Source: Adiantum capillus-veneris
Taxonomy: Eukaryota; Streptophyta; Polypodiopsida; Polypodiales; Pteridaceae
Assembly: GCA_014529385.2 (NCBI GenBank)
Contig: CM043962.1
Coordinates: 89,422,680-89,484,679, forward strand
Direction of reading: 5' to 3'
Length of the DNA stretch: 62,000 nucleotides
Numbering within the stretch: position 1 is the first letter of the stretch; the number at the start of each line of letters is the position of its first letter. Of this stretch, positions 47,546-58,028 are shown piece after piece. The notes under the pieces were generated by a model. It had not been told where the DNA came from and did no database searches. It saw only the letters and a list, made by a program, of their open reading frames with translations. A program made the position numbers and the translations under genes.

Positions 47546-47835
47546 ACATTTCTCCAAAGATAAAAGAATTTGTATCTTTTCATAAGCAGACTAATTGTAT
47601 TTCTATACAAGATGTTAAAACTAGAATTTGAGTTGGTTATGTAGGCTTCGGAGATGATTTGCTTCATTATTTTGGACATAATTGCCTTTTTTGCAAGGTA
47701 ATTTGTGGCAAATTACATGCTAAGCACTCAAACATGGATCTCAATTGTTAAAAAGAAATAAAGATTAGAAAACATTGAGCAATCCAACCAAAATAGATAC
47801 AAGGGTATTTTGGGAATTTCCACAAATTAGAGGGG
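47546..47835 (+). repeat. Repeat family A, longest copy
   Basis: It shares agaatttgagttggttatgt, aattacatgctaagcactca and a tail gatacaagggtattttggga with 15296-15482, 15897-16012 and (inverted) 11085-11335. It is noncoding and joined directly to the truncated LINE-B copy. Confidence 0.75.
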
Positions 47836-47859
47836 TATGTTGGTAATTTTTCCACACAA

Positions 47860-48055
47860 AAAGACACCACATAGGAATGTACAACAACCCTCAAGCTCGA
47901 GGCAAGCTTTGAGGGGCCACAAGATACATATAGGAGCTACATTGCTCCAAATTGAGGTAAGCTACCTTTGAGGATTGCTTATTCCACTTGTTAGAGTTTT
48001 TCCTTTTTTCAACGGATATAATCAATTCCCTACTTTCTTAGATAACCTCTATGAA
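47860..48055 (-). pseudogene. LINE 3' fragment next to the Gypsy element
   Basis: gaggggccacaagatacata and ttcttagataacctctatga parallel the LINE 3' sequence at 44300-44490. It ends abruptly where Gypsy gag begins. Confidence 0.55.
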
Positions 48056-48392
48056 GAATGCCGCACTAATGCAAACAAGTCAAGGGAGTGCATTGGCAAT
48101 GCCAATACTCACTTGTAATCGTTGTGGCATAGATCATTTGATCGCACAGTGTCCTAACAATCCAAACGCACCGAAAATCACACCATTGAACATAATAGAG
48201 ATTGTTGATGGGACACCACCAGCTATAAACATAGCACCAGTGAATGCACTCACACGGTCGATGCTCCAAAAGCAAAATTACATCCTCGAAGGAGAGATGC
48301 TGCATCCATTGGCCGAGCGAGAAAGAAGAAAACACGAAGAAAGAAATCCCTTAATGCTTCTAACTCAAAACCTAGTTCAAAGACTAACATAG
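48051..48392 (+). pseudogene. Gypsy gag C-terminal end with zinc knuckle
   Basis: CNRCGIDHLIAQC is a C-x2-C-x3-H-x4-C knuckle, one residue shorter than the usual C-x2-C-x4-H-x4-C. A basic stretch follows in the +2 frame (RARKKKTRRKK near 48320), so a frameshift near 48260 joins it to the next ORF. The capsid part of gag is absent. Confidence 0.65.
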
Positions 48393-48409
48393 GGACAGGA
48401 GAGGATCCT

Positions 48410-50383
48410 GTGTATATGAATGACCCTGAGGATGACTCAGATTCGATAGAGACCACGGAGACCAAAATTGTTACTACAAAGGAAAAAGCCAGTGAGGAGG
48501 ATCACGAGAGGGAATTACGACGAACATCAAAAGAGTATTCAAAGTTAAACTACCCAGTTGAGAACCCCAAAGATAAGCCACGAGAGACGAAAAATGAGGA
48601 TTGCAAGAGAAAGATTGGAACCTATCCAAACCCAACAGTGGAAATTGAACGAGTCCAACAACTGAGGGGTTTGGTGGAAGAAACTCAACGAACATTAGAA
48701 CCTGAACCCAAACACATCCAGATGTCGGACACAGTGTTTCCCACACAAGTTCAACCTCACAAGAACTACAGGCCGTTAGCTATACCCAGTATCATTCGGG
48801 AAGAGAGTGAGGGTAGGACATCTAAAAGTGGACACACACCTTTCCTACTAGAGAGAATGTTTGGTGAGGGAATGCCCGACCCCCTTGAGGAAGTGGAGAT
48901 TCCATCTTCACCATTCTCTTGTCAGGGTCCTACGTCCCACAAGATGCCATTAAATGTTGCCAAATTGATGGATTTCATGTCTTCAGAAGTTAGAACCACC
49001 ATCATGTCCAAACTATATACAGACCCCGAGCTAGTCTCAGCTCTTCGAGCCTTCCTCAATGGAGAATTACAGGCCGGATTACCACAGTTTGCACATATGA
49101 ACAAACCTGACTCGGTAATGAATGATGAGGAACATTTAGCACCACCATCTGACCTAGTGGGATATGAATCTGTAATTGAAGTACCCGTTAACAAGTTGGG
49201 GCAATACTTTGAAGGTGATGAATCTAATGCTACTCTACCAATCACTACTAAAGGATTAACTGTAAAGGGGGTCCTTGACGGTGGTGCGGGAGTCAGCATG
49301 GTGACAAAGAGTTGTTGGGAGTCTATGGGGCGACCTCACCTTGAAGCCACAAGCGTAGTGGTAAAAATGGCTAATGGATCTATTGTTACGCCTATTGGGA
49401 TGCTTAAGGATCTCGGAATCAAGGTCTTGGGACACAAGGTAAGGCAAACTTTCATTGTTATGGATTTTTCCAAGCATCCTATGTCATTTGAGATGATCTT
49501 AGGGCATCCATTCATGAGGGAAGCAAAAATGGTGCATGACTGGTCCAAAAACCACGTCTACTTACAGTTCCAAGACTCTGTCATTCGAGTTGACCTTTTA
49601 AGTGGTCGAACGCATCCTCTAGGAAATAAATTAATCATTGATAATCGATCAGACACAACAATTCACTCAGCTCCATTACAGTATTGTTACACGTGTAACG
49701 AAGACACGGATATTGGGGAGAACTCTCCTTATATGGATATCCTACCCGGAATGGCTGAGTCAAACAATGTCGATTGGGTACACCTGGCGGCAACTATAGA
49801 TACATGGGGAGCTAGAGGAACAACCTGGGTAACACCAGATGGGGAAGAGATACCACACATTGCACCAGTAAACATGTTAGGTGTAGCGCATGTAACATCC
49901 GATGATAAGAAAGAGGCACACCTACCTGAGAGTGAAACCGATGATTCCTCAAAGGCTTCAAGCCAATACACATCAGAAACGGAATCTCAGGGAGAAATGG
50001 ATTCAGAACCTGAGGAAACATCGAGTGAGCCAAGTATAGAAACTGAACACTCAAGGTCTAGTACGACTATCTATGGTAATTTATATGAGAGTGAAGAAGA
50101 TACAAGCGAAGACCTATCAGGCGAGTCGAGTTCAAACATTTACCAAAATCAAAACCTTAACAAGAAACAAATGTCATATAAGAGACGACGATATCGAGCA
50201 AATGTGAGAGCTAGGATAAACAAGGAAAGATCTACTGCAGAATGGCTTAGCTATCTAGGGGCATGTGATGCTCATCGAAATCTAGTAGACGATTGGGGTG
50301 AACATCTCCAGAGTGTCATGTGGTGCAACCCGCGACCCATTGACCTCGCTCAATTGGAGGTTACAGAGCTGAAATTGAGTTGA
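48410..50383 (+). pseudogene. Gypsy gag-protease segment with a D-G-G retropepsin
   Basis: 657 codons. Residues 1-230 are acidic and basic low-complexity. Residues about 275-385 are retropepsin-like: VKGVLDGGAGVSM with D290-G291-G292 at the active-site position (usual D-[ST]-G), then MILGHPFM (residues 363-370) as the second conserved ILG block and HDW. The C-terminal 150 residues are Glu- and Ser-rich. Retropepsin cleaves the element polyprotein. DGG could be a family variant or a mutation. It ends at TGA 50381. Confidence 0.75.
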
Positions 50384-50737
50384 ACTATAAGAAGACGTCA
50401 AAATCGAGAGTTAGCACAACAACAAAAGGAGGCAGAACTAAAAGAAAGGTCTCCGTCAGGACAAGAGCCTGCTGACTTACATACGGCTCCTGAACATTTT
50501 ATATCTTATACCACGGGGGAGCGAAAGGTTGTGTATGCCAAAGCCCAACGAATACCTACAAATGGAAGCAGTGGAGTCTATGATGGTCCAGCGGTAATTA
50601 AAGAGATAGAATTAGCCGAACCAGGTGAGGAGTCTAAACCAGTCTTTATTGCTCAAGACCTTACCAAAACTGAAGAGGTTGTACTTAAGGAGCTCCTCAA
50701 GGAATACAAGGATATCTTTGCTTGAACATATCATGAC
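50384..50737 (+). pseudogene. Linker between protease and RT
   Basis: It is in frame with both neighbours. The stop at 50723 (after KEYKDIFA) stands where Gypsy RT proteins usually have a Trp before the TY-x-DM-x-G block, so TGG to TGA is likely. Confidence 0.7.
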
Positions 50738-51994
50738 ATGAAGGGCGTTCCACCTTCTGTGGTGCAACATACAATTCCCATGATCAACACTGCTAAACCC
50801 GTCCAGCAACGACCCTATCCAATGAATCCTAAGTACGCCAAAATTGTACAAGAGGAGATTGAAAAACTTATCCAATGTGGATTCATATACCCTATTGAGC
50901 ACTTAGAATGGGTTTCTCCAATAGTCATTGTGCCAAAAAAGAATGGGAAACTAAGAGTGTGCGTGGACCTCAAGAAAGTTAATGCAGCCACTAGGAGAGA
51001 TCATTATCCCTTGCCATATTCAGAACATGTGCTTGAAAGAGTTGCGGGCAAGGAAGCTTATAGCTTTTTAGATGGGTACTCTGGTTACAATCAAATCACA
51101 ATTGCATTAGAGGACCAAGCTAAAACTGCTTTTATCACAGAGTTTGGAGTGTTTGCATTTCGTGTTATGGCTTTTGGCTTAACAAATGCCCTTGCTACAT
51201 TCCAACGATTAATAAACACTGCGTTTAAAGAATTTATAAGGGAGTTTTGTGAAGCTTTCCTAGACGACCTTTGTGTTTATTCTTCTTGGGAGAAGCATTT
51301 GTTATATCTACGAAAAATATTTGAAAGGTGCAGATTTTATCGCATCTCATTGAACCCTTTCAAATGCCAATTTTGGGTTAAGCATGGAGTCATTCTAGGG
51401 CATATAGTGTCCAAGAACGGGATATCCACAGATGAGAGTAAGATTAAAGCCATTGCCGATTTGCCACCACCTACGAACTATAAAGGAGTTCAAAGATTTA
51501 TGGGCCATGTTGGTTATTATCGAAGATTTATTTTAAACTTTGCCGAGATAGCGCGTCCATTGTACAAGCTTCTTATCGAGTTTCACTGGACGGAAGAATG
51601 TCATCAATCTTATGAGTTATTAAAGAAGGCCCTAACAAGTGCTCCAATCCTGCGAACACCTGATTGGAATGTACCTTTTCATGTGCATATTGATGCATCA
51701 AATTTTGCTATTGGGTGTGTTCTAACTCAACCAGGAGAACATAAATTGGACTACCCTATTAGCTTTGCAAGTCGCCAATTAAATGATGCCGAGATGAACT
51801 ACACTACTACAGAGCGCGAAGGTCTAGCTATGATTTACGCAGTAAAGAAATTTCGCTATTACCTTCTTGCTACCAAGTTTGTGTTTTATGTTGATCATCA
51901 AGCATTGCTATATTTGGTAAATAAGTCGTGTTCCACAGGTCGAATTACAAGATGGTTGTTAATTCTTCTTGAGTTTGACTTCACCATGTTGTGA
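50738..51994 (+). CDS. Gypsy reverse transcriptase and RNase H
   Basis: 418 codons. RT: VSPIVIVPKKNGKLRVCVDL (59-78), FLDGYSGYNQI (110-120), FRVMAFGLTNALATFQ (141-156, with Leu for the usual Pro of the NAP box) and catalytic FLDD (174-177, where Y-x-DD is usual). RNase H follows: FHVHIDASNFAIGCVL and EREGLAMIYAVKKFRYYL, then VDHQALLYL. The frame ends at TGA near 51992. The next motif (RPGRKHVMADHLSRIP) is in another frame, so one base was lost. The reading has no internal start requirement, as it belongs to a longer polyprotein. Confidence 0.9.
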   Translation: MKGVPPSVVQHTIPMINTAKPVQQRPYPMNPKYAKIVQEEIEKLIQCGFIYPIEHLEWVSPIVIVPKKNGKLRVCVDLKKVNAATRRDHYPLPYSEHVLERVAGKEAYSFLDGYSGYNQITIALEDQAKTAFITEFGVFAFRVMAFGLTNALATFQRLINTAFKEFIREFCEAFLDDLCVYSSWEKHLLYLRKIFERCRFYRISLNPFKCQFWVKHGVILGHIVSKNGISTDESKIKAIADLPPPTNYKGVQRFMGHVGYYRRFILNFAEIARPLYKLLIEFHWTEECHQSYELLKKALTSAPILRTPDWNVPFHVHIDASNFAIGCVLTQPGEHKLDYPISFASRQLNDAEMNYTTTEREGLAMIYAVKKFRYYLLATKFVFYVDHQALLYLVNKSCSTGRITRWLLILLEFDFTML

Positions 51995-53424
51995 GGCCTG
52001 GGAGGAAACATGTCATGGCAGATCATTTATCTCGTATCCCTAATGGCGAAGCTCCTACGGGGGTTGATGATGAATTGCCTGATACTCCTTTGTTCATTGT
52101 TGAGACAATGCCTGAATGGAGTGAAAAGATTGTTAACTTCTTAGTTAATGGTTTTCCACCCAAAGAACTGCGAAAAGATATAGCTCGAAAATTAATCAAG
52201 GAATGCGAACCCTATTGCTTACTGGCTGGAACTCTCTATAAGAGAGGAAAAGATGATGTTCTTAGACGCTGTGCCCGCGAGGATGAGTATTTATATATTC
52301 TACAAGAGGCGCACATGGGCGTAGCTGGTGGTCACTTTTCAGGAAACTTGACTGCCTGAAAGATCTTACAGTCAGGCTATTGGTGGCCCACTCTGTTTAA
52401 GGATGCATCACTTTTTGCAAAGGGATGTGATGAATGCCAACGCTTCAACAAGCCACAAAGAAGGGATAGGATGCCTCTACATCCCATCAAGGTAACCCAA
52501 CCATTTGAAAAGTGGGGCTTAGACTTTGTAGGACCGATTAGCCCGGCTGCACATAACACGCAATCACGATATATCATTGTCGCTACCAACTATGTAACCA
52601 AATGGGCTGAAGCAAAAGCAACACGGAAGGCGGATGCAAAAACAACAGCTAAGTTCCTCTTTGAGAACATTATCACACGTTTTGGATGCCCCTTTGAACT
52701 TGTGAGTGACAATGGAACTCATTTTATAAATGAAGTAATAAAAGAACTCACGTCCAACTTCATGATATCACACCACAAGTCTACACCCTATTATCCCCAA
52801 GCAAATGGCCAAGCTGAGAGTACCAACAAAACTCTCATCTCCATTTTGACAAAGACAGTTGAGGCTCATCGCACTGATTGGGACCTAAAGCTTACATCAG
52901 CTTTATGGGCTTATCGTACTGCGTATAAAGTTGCTATTAATTGCACACCGTTTAAGATGGTGTATGGCCAAGAAGCAGTTATGCCATGGGAGTTTGTCAT
53001 TCCTAGTCTTCGAGTAGCTTCTCAAGAAGGTTGGGATGGTAACCCCTTAGTGGAGCGATTATATATCCTGGAAAGGCTAGATGAAGAGAGGCAATTAGCT
53101 GTGCGAAATGCTCTAGTGGAGAAGGATAGGAGAAAGAAGTGGTTTGATAGCCATTTAAAGGATAAAGACATCAAGGTTGGTGATAAAGTTCTTATGTACG
53201 GGGTACGTAATGAAAAGAAGAAATTGAAATACGCTGGTAAGGGTCCATATCGAGTGTGTGAAATTACCCCGCAAGGTACCATTCGTGTGGAGACTTTAGA
53301 TGGAGTTGAAACCATTGGATTCCTTAATGGGAGTAAATTCAAAAGATATTATGATCCTCTAAGCCAGGAAGAGTTGCAAGCCATCCATCAAAAGAAGGCT
53401 GCCAAGGAACAAGCAGAGCTTTAA
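51991..53424 (+). pseudogene. Gypsy integrase, interrupted by one stop
   Basis: From RPGRKHVMADHLSRI it reads to TGA 52357, then in the same frame through the zinc-binding domain (H...H before the stop, GCDECQ after it). The catalytic core carries LDFVGP, SDNGTHF and GQAESTNK; counted from Met 52471 the triad is D18, D80 and E116, with 35 residues between the second D and E. The C-terminal part has GPYRV (GPY/F module). There is no chromodomain. Integrase inserts the cDNA. The TAA at 53422 ends the frame. Confidence 0.9.
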
Positions 53425-54744
53425 AAAATCCAAGCAAGAGTTGAGGCTCGAGAACGACAACAACGTCTTAGACGCCAACGAAAGGCTAATCTGGGAATCA
53501 TGCAAGCATTTTTCGAGGACACAGATGACGACTCATTAGAATCTGAGCCACCCCTACGATACCCAATTGAGCTAAATAACCCCTATGGGAAAGTACTATA
53601 CAATGCCTTATTAGATACGGGAGCTAAACACAATTTATTATCCTATGGAGTTTGCTGTCAATTAGGGAAACCGACCCTATCCCCAAGTACGATGCAAGTC
53701 AAGGGCATTAATAAAAAGAAAACTACTATTCTTGGAGTCCTTCAGAGCCCTGTTGTCTATGACAATGGAAGCATAGTGCAGAGGTTTCTAGTCATGCCCG
53801 CGAGAGCTATGGAAGGCAACGTAAACCTGGGACGCACGTGGATGTTGGCAACCAAATGCACTATTGATTGGGATACTGTTAGTGTCACGACGCGACCACC
53901 AACTCTTACCCCTATCATTCAAGCAAAGTCACCTACGTTGCAAACTCTAGCAAAGTTGAAGGATAGCCAACATTCACAAGCCAAGGTGGTTAACTCGTCT
54001 TTGCCTGCTACCCATGAACCTAGCACTTCAACACTTGTAGTCGCAGCAAGCAGTAATATTGCAAGTACTCATCCACGACCTAAGAGTACATATCAATGGG
54101 TCCCCAAGGCCTTACTTCCAACTACCTCAACCCTCAAATCCATTCCAAGAAAAAATTTCCTGGGAAAACCAAGAGCGCGCCCTAGGAGAGTCAAGACCAA
54201 ATCACGATGGATTCCAAAACAACTATTAGAAGCCCAAGGCTACTATGATGGAAATGAGCAAATTTGGGTACCTAAACGTAAAATGTGTCCTTCCATATCG
54301 ACAACAAACCCATATGAGTCAAACAGTGTAACGCAAAAGCCAATGGCAGACCGTGGGAAGGGAAAGATCACAGAATGCTACACACCTAGTCCAAGGCTAG
54401 TTTGGGCTCCAAGGCAAAACCAATTTATTCCACCTAGCTCAGGAAGGGGGGAGTTCCATGAAGCTTCTAGCTCCTCATGTAATACATCCATAGAGGTAAA
54501 AGCTTCTACACAGCCTCCATCTATAGTAATGGACCTCCATGAAGCTACAAAAGAATCCACACCTCCCAGTATTCAAGAATCACCTGATGAACCACTTCAA
54601 GTTCGATCCTGGGAGAGTACCTTACCACCCTTGAAACTTGACGACGCACCTAGGGTAATAGAAAACTACTGGCAAAAATCCTCACCTATTACCAACTGGA
54701 ACAATTGGTTTCAAAGGGTGACGACATCATTTCAAACGGTATGA
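53425..54744 (+). CDS. Post-integrase ORF with a second retropepsin-like domain
   Basis: It is in the same frame as integrase, with only TAA 53422 between. The Met at 53500 opens 414 codons, but 25 codons before it are also open. Residues 30-125 look like a retropepsin: YNALLDTGAKHNLL (D39-T40-G41), a central strand region and VNLGRTWML (LGR at 110-112) followed by DW. Residues 130-414 are Ser-, Pro- and Lys-rich with no recognised fold. Known Ty3/Gypsy elements have one protease, upstream of RT. Here a second, canonical D-T-G copy follows integrase. Its role is unknown. Confidence 0.7.
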   Translation, partial: KIQARVEARERQQRLRRQRKANLGIMQAFFEDTDDDSLESEPPLRYPIELNNPYGKVLYNALLDTGAKHNLLSYGVCCQLGKPTLSPSTMQVKGINKKKTTILGVLQSPVVYDNGSIVQRFLVMPARAMEGNVNLGRTWMLATKCTIDWDTVSVTTRPPTLTPIIQAKSPTLQTLAKLKDSQHSQAKVVNSSLPATHEPSTSTLVVAASSNIASTHPRPKSTYQWVPKALLPTTSTLKSIPRKNFLGKPRARPRRVKTKSRWIPKQLLEAQGYYDGNEQIWVPKRKMCPSISTTNPYESNSVTQKPMADRGKGKITECYTPSPRLVWAPRQNQFIPPSSGRGEFHEASSSSCNTSIEVKASTQPPSIVMDLHEATKESTPPSIQESPDEPLQVRSWESTLPPLKLDDAPRVIENYWQKSSPITNWNNWFQRVTTSFQTV

Positions 54745-54751
54745 TCTACCC

Positions 54752-54764
54752 AAGGAAGGGGGGA
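54752..54764 (+). promoter_or_regulatory. Polypurine tract of the Gypsy element
   Basis: AAGGAAGGGGGGAG directly before TGTTTGTGGAC. It is where plus-strand synthesis would be primed and marks the 3' LTR start. Confidence 0.75.
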
Positions 54765-54844
54765 GTGTTTGTGGACATCCATCATTCACTTGCTTCCCTC
54801 TCAACCTTTCTCCCTGACCTCTTAATCTCCGATCTTAGGGAATG

Positions 54845-54854
54845 TATATATAAA
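54845..54854 (+). promoter_or_regulatory. TATA box in the Gypsy LTR
   Basis: TATATATAAA, 80 bp after the LTR start and about 135 bp before the ATG at 54989. Confidence 0.55.
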
Positions 54855-54988
54855 GCCTTATACTCACAAAAACAAGATAAAAAAGTAAAAGAGCAAGAGC
54901 CATAACACAAATCATAAAAACAAATTATGCACAAGAACACGATCCTTGTAATATTTGCACTCTAACCATCATCTATTTGCGTGTACAG

Positions 54989-55413
54989 ATATGGCTAGTA
55001 CGCTAGAGTCATCCACTCCTGCCTTGGGTGAGAGGTACCCTCATTACTTTTCACAAATATTTCACATGGTCTTTCCAGTGCTTGCATGTGAATGGGATTT
55101 GATAGGTACGCTAGCATGTGAGAGGAATTTTGAGGAGTTAGAATGGCTGATACGTCTCTTGACCACGTCTGATCCATACTTAGTAGAGAGCGTTTCTCCC
55201 ATTGCACAAGCCTACCCTTTTGACCAAGATAACTATAGGCGTCTAGTGACCTTCTTAGTAAACATGGGCACCTATGATGAAGAAGAAAATTTACACGACT
55301 ACACGGATGGCACATATGGTCTCACGGATGATGACTTTGTTTATCTCGACGACGAGGATAGGGGTTTAGCCTTAGGGTTTCCCCCCAACCTCTACAATAT
55401 CCTATTCCCTTGA
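54989..55413 (+). CDS. Acidic ORF of 141 residues downstream of the LTR promoter
   Basis: The start at 54989 (MASTLESSTPALGERYP) is preferred over 54955 because it lies in the context gatATGGC and downstream of the TATA box. The C-terminal third is acidic (YDEEENLHDYTDGTYG, then FVYLDDEDRG). There is no signal peptide, membrane segment or known motif. It could be an LTR-encoded accessory ORF, an element-specific protein or a chance ORF. No second copy is in the window to compare. Confidence 0.35.
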
Positions 55414-55430
55414 CTCTCTAGGGGGAGTGC

Positions 55431-56775
55431 AAATAATTAGGTTAGGGTTCCTTATGTTTTTTTTTGTGTTCAATAAGTGTTGGTACCTTTTTTCCACTAA
55501 TGTGCCTCCTGGAGGTATTCCTTTTGTTTCCTAGTGTGTACAGGAGCGTGTTGCTATTGGTAGGATTTGGACCTTCATGGAATCTTTATCTCAACTCACT
55601 CTTCAAATCAAGCGCGACCATCGACACAAACAGGTGTTTCTTGTCCATTAGCATTGCCCCTTATCTTTTTTGCATCTATGATTGTCAGCTTTAATTGTGA
55701 TTGGTAGCCTAATATTCGCCGCATTTGCTTAGTATCAAACATTTAATTCAATGTAATTTTTTGTCATAATCACTTATCTAGGTTTAAAAATCAAGCAGTC
55801 CGACAAACTAGTTTGACCAAGTTAGGTGTTAGAAATCTTCTCTTAATACCATGGGGAATGCCTTCCTAATAATTAATGGTTACTTAGGTTCTTAATCCGA
55901 TTTAGGCAGCATTGTGTGAAATGTACTAGGGCTTTCTAGTGGGCTTGACCCTATTGACCTTTAGCTTAAGTATTATAAAGGGAGTTTACTCGTGTGATGA
56001 GCCTGGGGAGGTGTATCAGTGTTATATGACCCCCCAAAGTTACAAAATTAAAATGTTGAAAATAAACAAACAAAAAATCAAAGTGCCACACTGTAAAATC
56101 TTAAGCTGGAAGAGAAATCTCAGCTTGATTTGGTACTTCACTCACATGTATTGCCTATGGTACTAGAGCCCTAGAGGTTCCCAGTGTGGGCGCTTTTCCT
56201 TGAAAAGCAAAAAACCCAAGGCATACAAAATAAGCACACACATCAAAATTGAATCACTGTGAAAAGACTTTGGGGGGTCAAAGAAAAAGTAATCAGTCAG
56301 GCGATGATTTCATGAGAAATTCCTTTTATGGTAGCTTAACTACAAGGTCTTCTAGATATAGCCTCTAGTCAGCCCTCGAACATGAATACTTGGCTCTCGC
56401 GATTAAACAACTTAATTGACCACAGAAAATTAAGAAGCTTACCCATGGTATTAATATTTGATCTCTAGTGCCTTTCGACCGTCAAATTAGCGACCCCAAA
56501 CTTGTTTAATTTTTTACCTTTACATCTGTTTATGCATTTGATTACATTGCAATTTAATGTTCATTGCTGACAAATTGTTTGAAATTCTTTTACCAATCAA
56601 ATTGTCTACCTAAAACTGCATATGCTTTTTAATCACTTATCAGAATGCAATTACTGTGCCAATGTTGTTTGATTTTGCAGTGACTGAAGAAGGCTAAGGA
56701 CATTCATCTCAAATGCTCTTCCACCTCGACGAACGAGCTTCAACTCAATAGCTTCCGAGGACGGAATCTACATCA
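55431..56775. other. Noncoding, between two LTR-like regions
   Basis: AT-rich with no supported gene. The end (caatagcttccgaggacgga to the next polypurine tract) looks like the 3' internal region of another LTR element. Confidence 0.4.
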
Positions 56776-57098
56776 GGAAGGGGGGCATGTTAACCCTCAT
56801 GGCTCACGGACACCCCATCACCTACGACAGACGTGTATTATGTATTTGGTAGAGTCAGGTACCGGGCTTGTCGGACCAATAGGAAAAGGGTAAGAGTGAT
56901 CGCCGATGAGAGGCGCACTCTAACTGGGACATTCAAGGGATTAGTTGGCTAAGCATGGGCGCCCAAGTGTGAATGGGGTGAGCTCATATAAAAGCCAACT
57001 AAACCTAAAATTCACTTATTCTCTCATTTGTGCAATAGAAGAGTGCTCTTGCTCCATCTCCATCTCCATCTTCTTCTTCTTCACCTCCTTGTGTGTGC

Positions 57099-57185
<87 letters not shown>

Positions 57186-57300
57186 TGCGATCGAGCATTA
57201 CGGCGGCACGACGACGGTGAAGCGGTTGAGCGCGACGTAGCGGCGTCTCCTTCTTCTTCGCGGCGAGGAATCCTCCACGGCAGGAGCATAAAGCGGTGAG
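56776..57300 (+). repeat. Second polypurine tract and LTR of another LTR element
   Basis: AGGAAGGGGGG (56776-56786) then TG at 56788 (TGTTAACCCTCATGG). A TATA box, CATATAAAAG, is at 56985-56994. The segment then has a (GT)n(GA)n array (57094-57186) and a GC-rich stretch. Pol genes of this element are not visible to the left, so it may be a solo LTR or one with a deleted interior. The right end is not determined. Confidence 0.5.
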
Positions 57301-57515
57301 TGTCACACCATTGCCCTCTTTTGAGCTTACTAGTTAAGCTAGTTGTGTGCTTGGAGCCGTCTATGGCTCGCACACGGTGTAACGGCAAGTCCCTTGCTTC
57401 GACAGTGCGGCAAGGAGCGCACAGATGCATACACGTTTTCAAGTTGTCGTTAATACGCTTGTCATTGCGAAGCTATCGACTCGATCGTTGCACTACACAC
57501 CCGTGAAAAATTGAA

Positions 57516-57527
57516 GCTCTGATAACA
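57516..57527 (-). promoter_or_regulatory. Candidate primer-binding site, tRNA-Met type
   Basis: TGTTATCAGAGC on the minus strand differs by one base from TGGTATCAGAGC, complementary to plant initiator tRNA-Met. It would belong to a minus-strand LTR element whose 5' LTR lies to the right. ACA occurs 2 nt before it, as an LTR end might. No internal region of such an element was found to the left. Confidence 0.35.
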
Positions 57528-57865
57528 CTTGTGAGAGCGCTAGGTGCGGAAGCGATGCGCGATGCGTGCAGAGTAAGAGGGACGAGAAGAGTAGAAGACA
57601 CCTTGTGTGGGTGGAGCAACCTCCAAGATTGTGGTGAGGAGCTACTAGGAATGTGTATGTACATACAATGGGCAGTTGGACACCGGACGTCTGGCCCAGG
57701 GCAAAAGCGCAATGCCTTTACCCCAACAATCCAAACACTATTATCTACTCCTTGTCCATTTTTTTAGTCACATGAAAACCATTTATTTGCATTGTGTTGC
57801 TTGTGAAATGGGAAATTGTGGACGCATTTGTGAATTCCACATCAACCCCGCTACCAGGGCCGAAA

Positions 57866-58028
57866 ATTTCAACCCTTCCCGGCCTTCCTTTACTGTTAGA
57901 CGTGCACACGCTAGGCAAATTAATAGTAGCCCTTCCTAAGGAAGGATATATTGTTCAAATGACCCTGTCCCAAGGAAGGGCTTAGTTTTTCATCCTTCCT
58001 AGGGAAGGGCAACCTCTCAAAGTGCCCT
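57866..58028. repeat. MITE-like sequence with palindromes
   Basis: It begins CAGGGCCGAAAATTT and ends, read on the minus strand, CAGGGCACTTTGAGAGG. The ends are only weakly inverted and no target duplication is seen. Internal CCCTTCCTAAGGAAGG and CCTTCCTAGGGAAGG resemble palindromes in the 14209 MITE. Confidence 0.35.

Larger units (their letters stand above)
48051..54764 (+). mobile_element. Ty3/Gypsy retrotransposon, 5' truncated, with extra 3' ORF
   Basis: Order: gag end with zinc knuckle, protease, RT, RNase H, integrase (Ty3/Gypsy order), then an extra domain. The 5' LTR, PBS and most of gag are missing. A polypurine tract lies at 54752-54764, followed by TG at 54765. Reading is in one frame from about 48260 to 51980, apart from stops at 50381 and 50723. 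After a one-base frameshift near 51985 it is in another frame to 54744, with stops at 52357 and 53422. Confidence 0.9.
54765..55430 (+). repeat. 3' LTR-like region of the Gypsy element
   Basis: It starts TG after the polypurine tract and has a TATA box at 54845-54854. The right end cannot be fixed because the 5' LTR is not in the window. A CA at 54984-54985 would give a 221-bp LTR, but a longer LTR including the next ORF is equally possible. A second purine run, ctctagggggagtg, lies at about 55414-55428. Confidence 0.45.
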
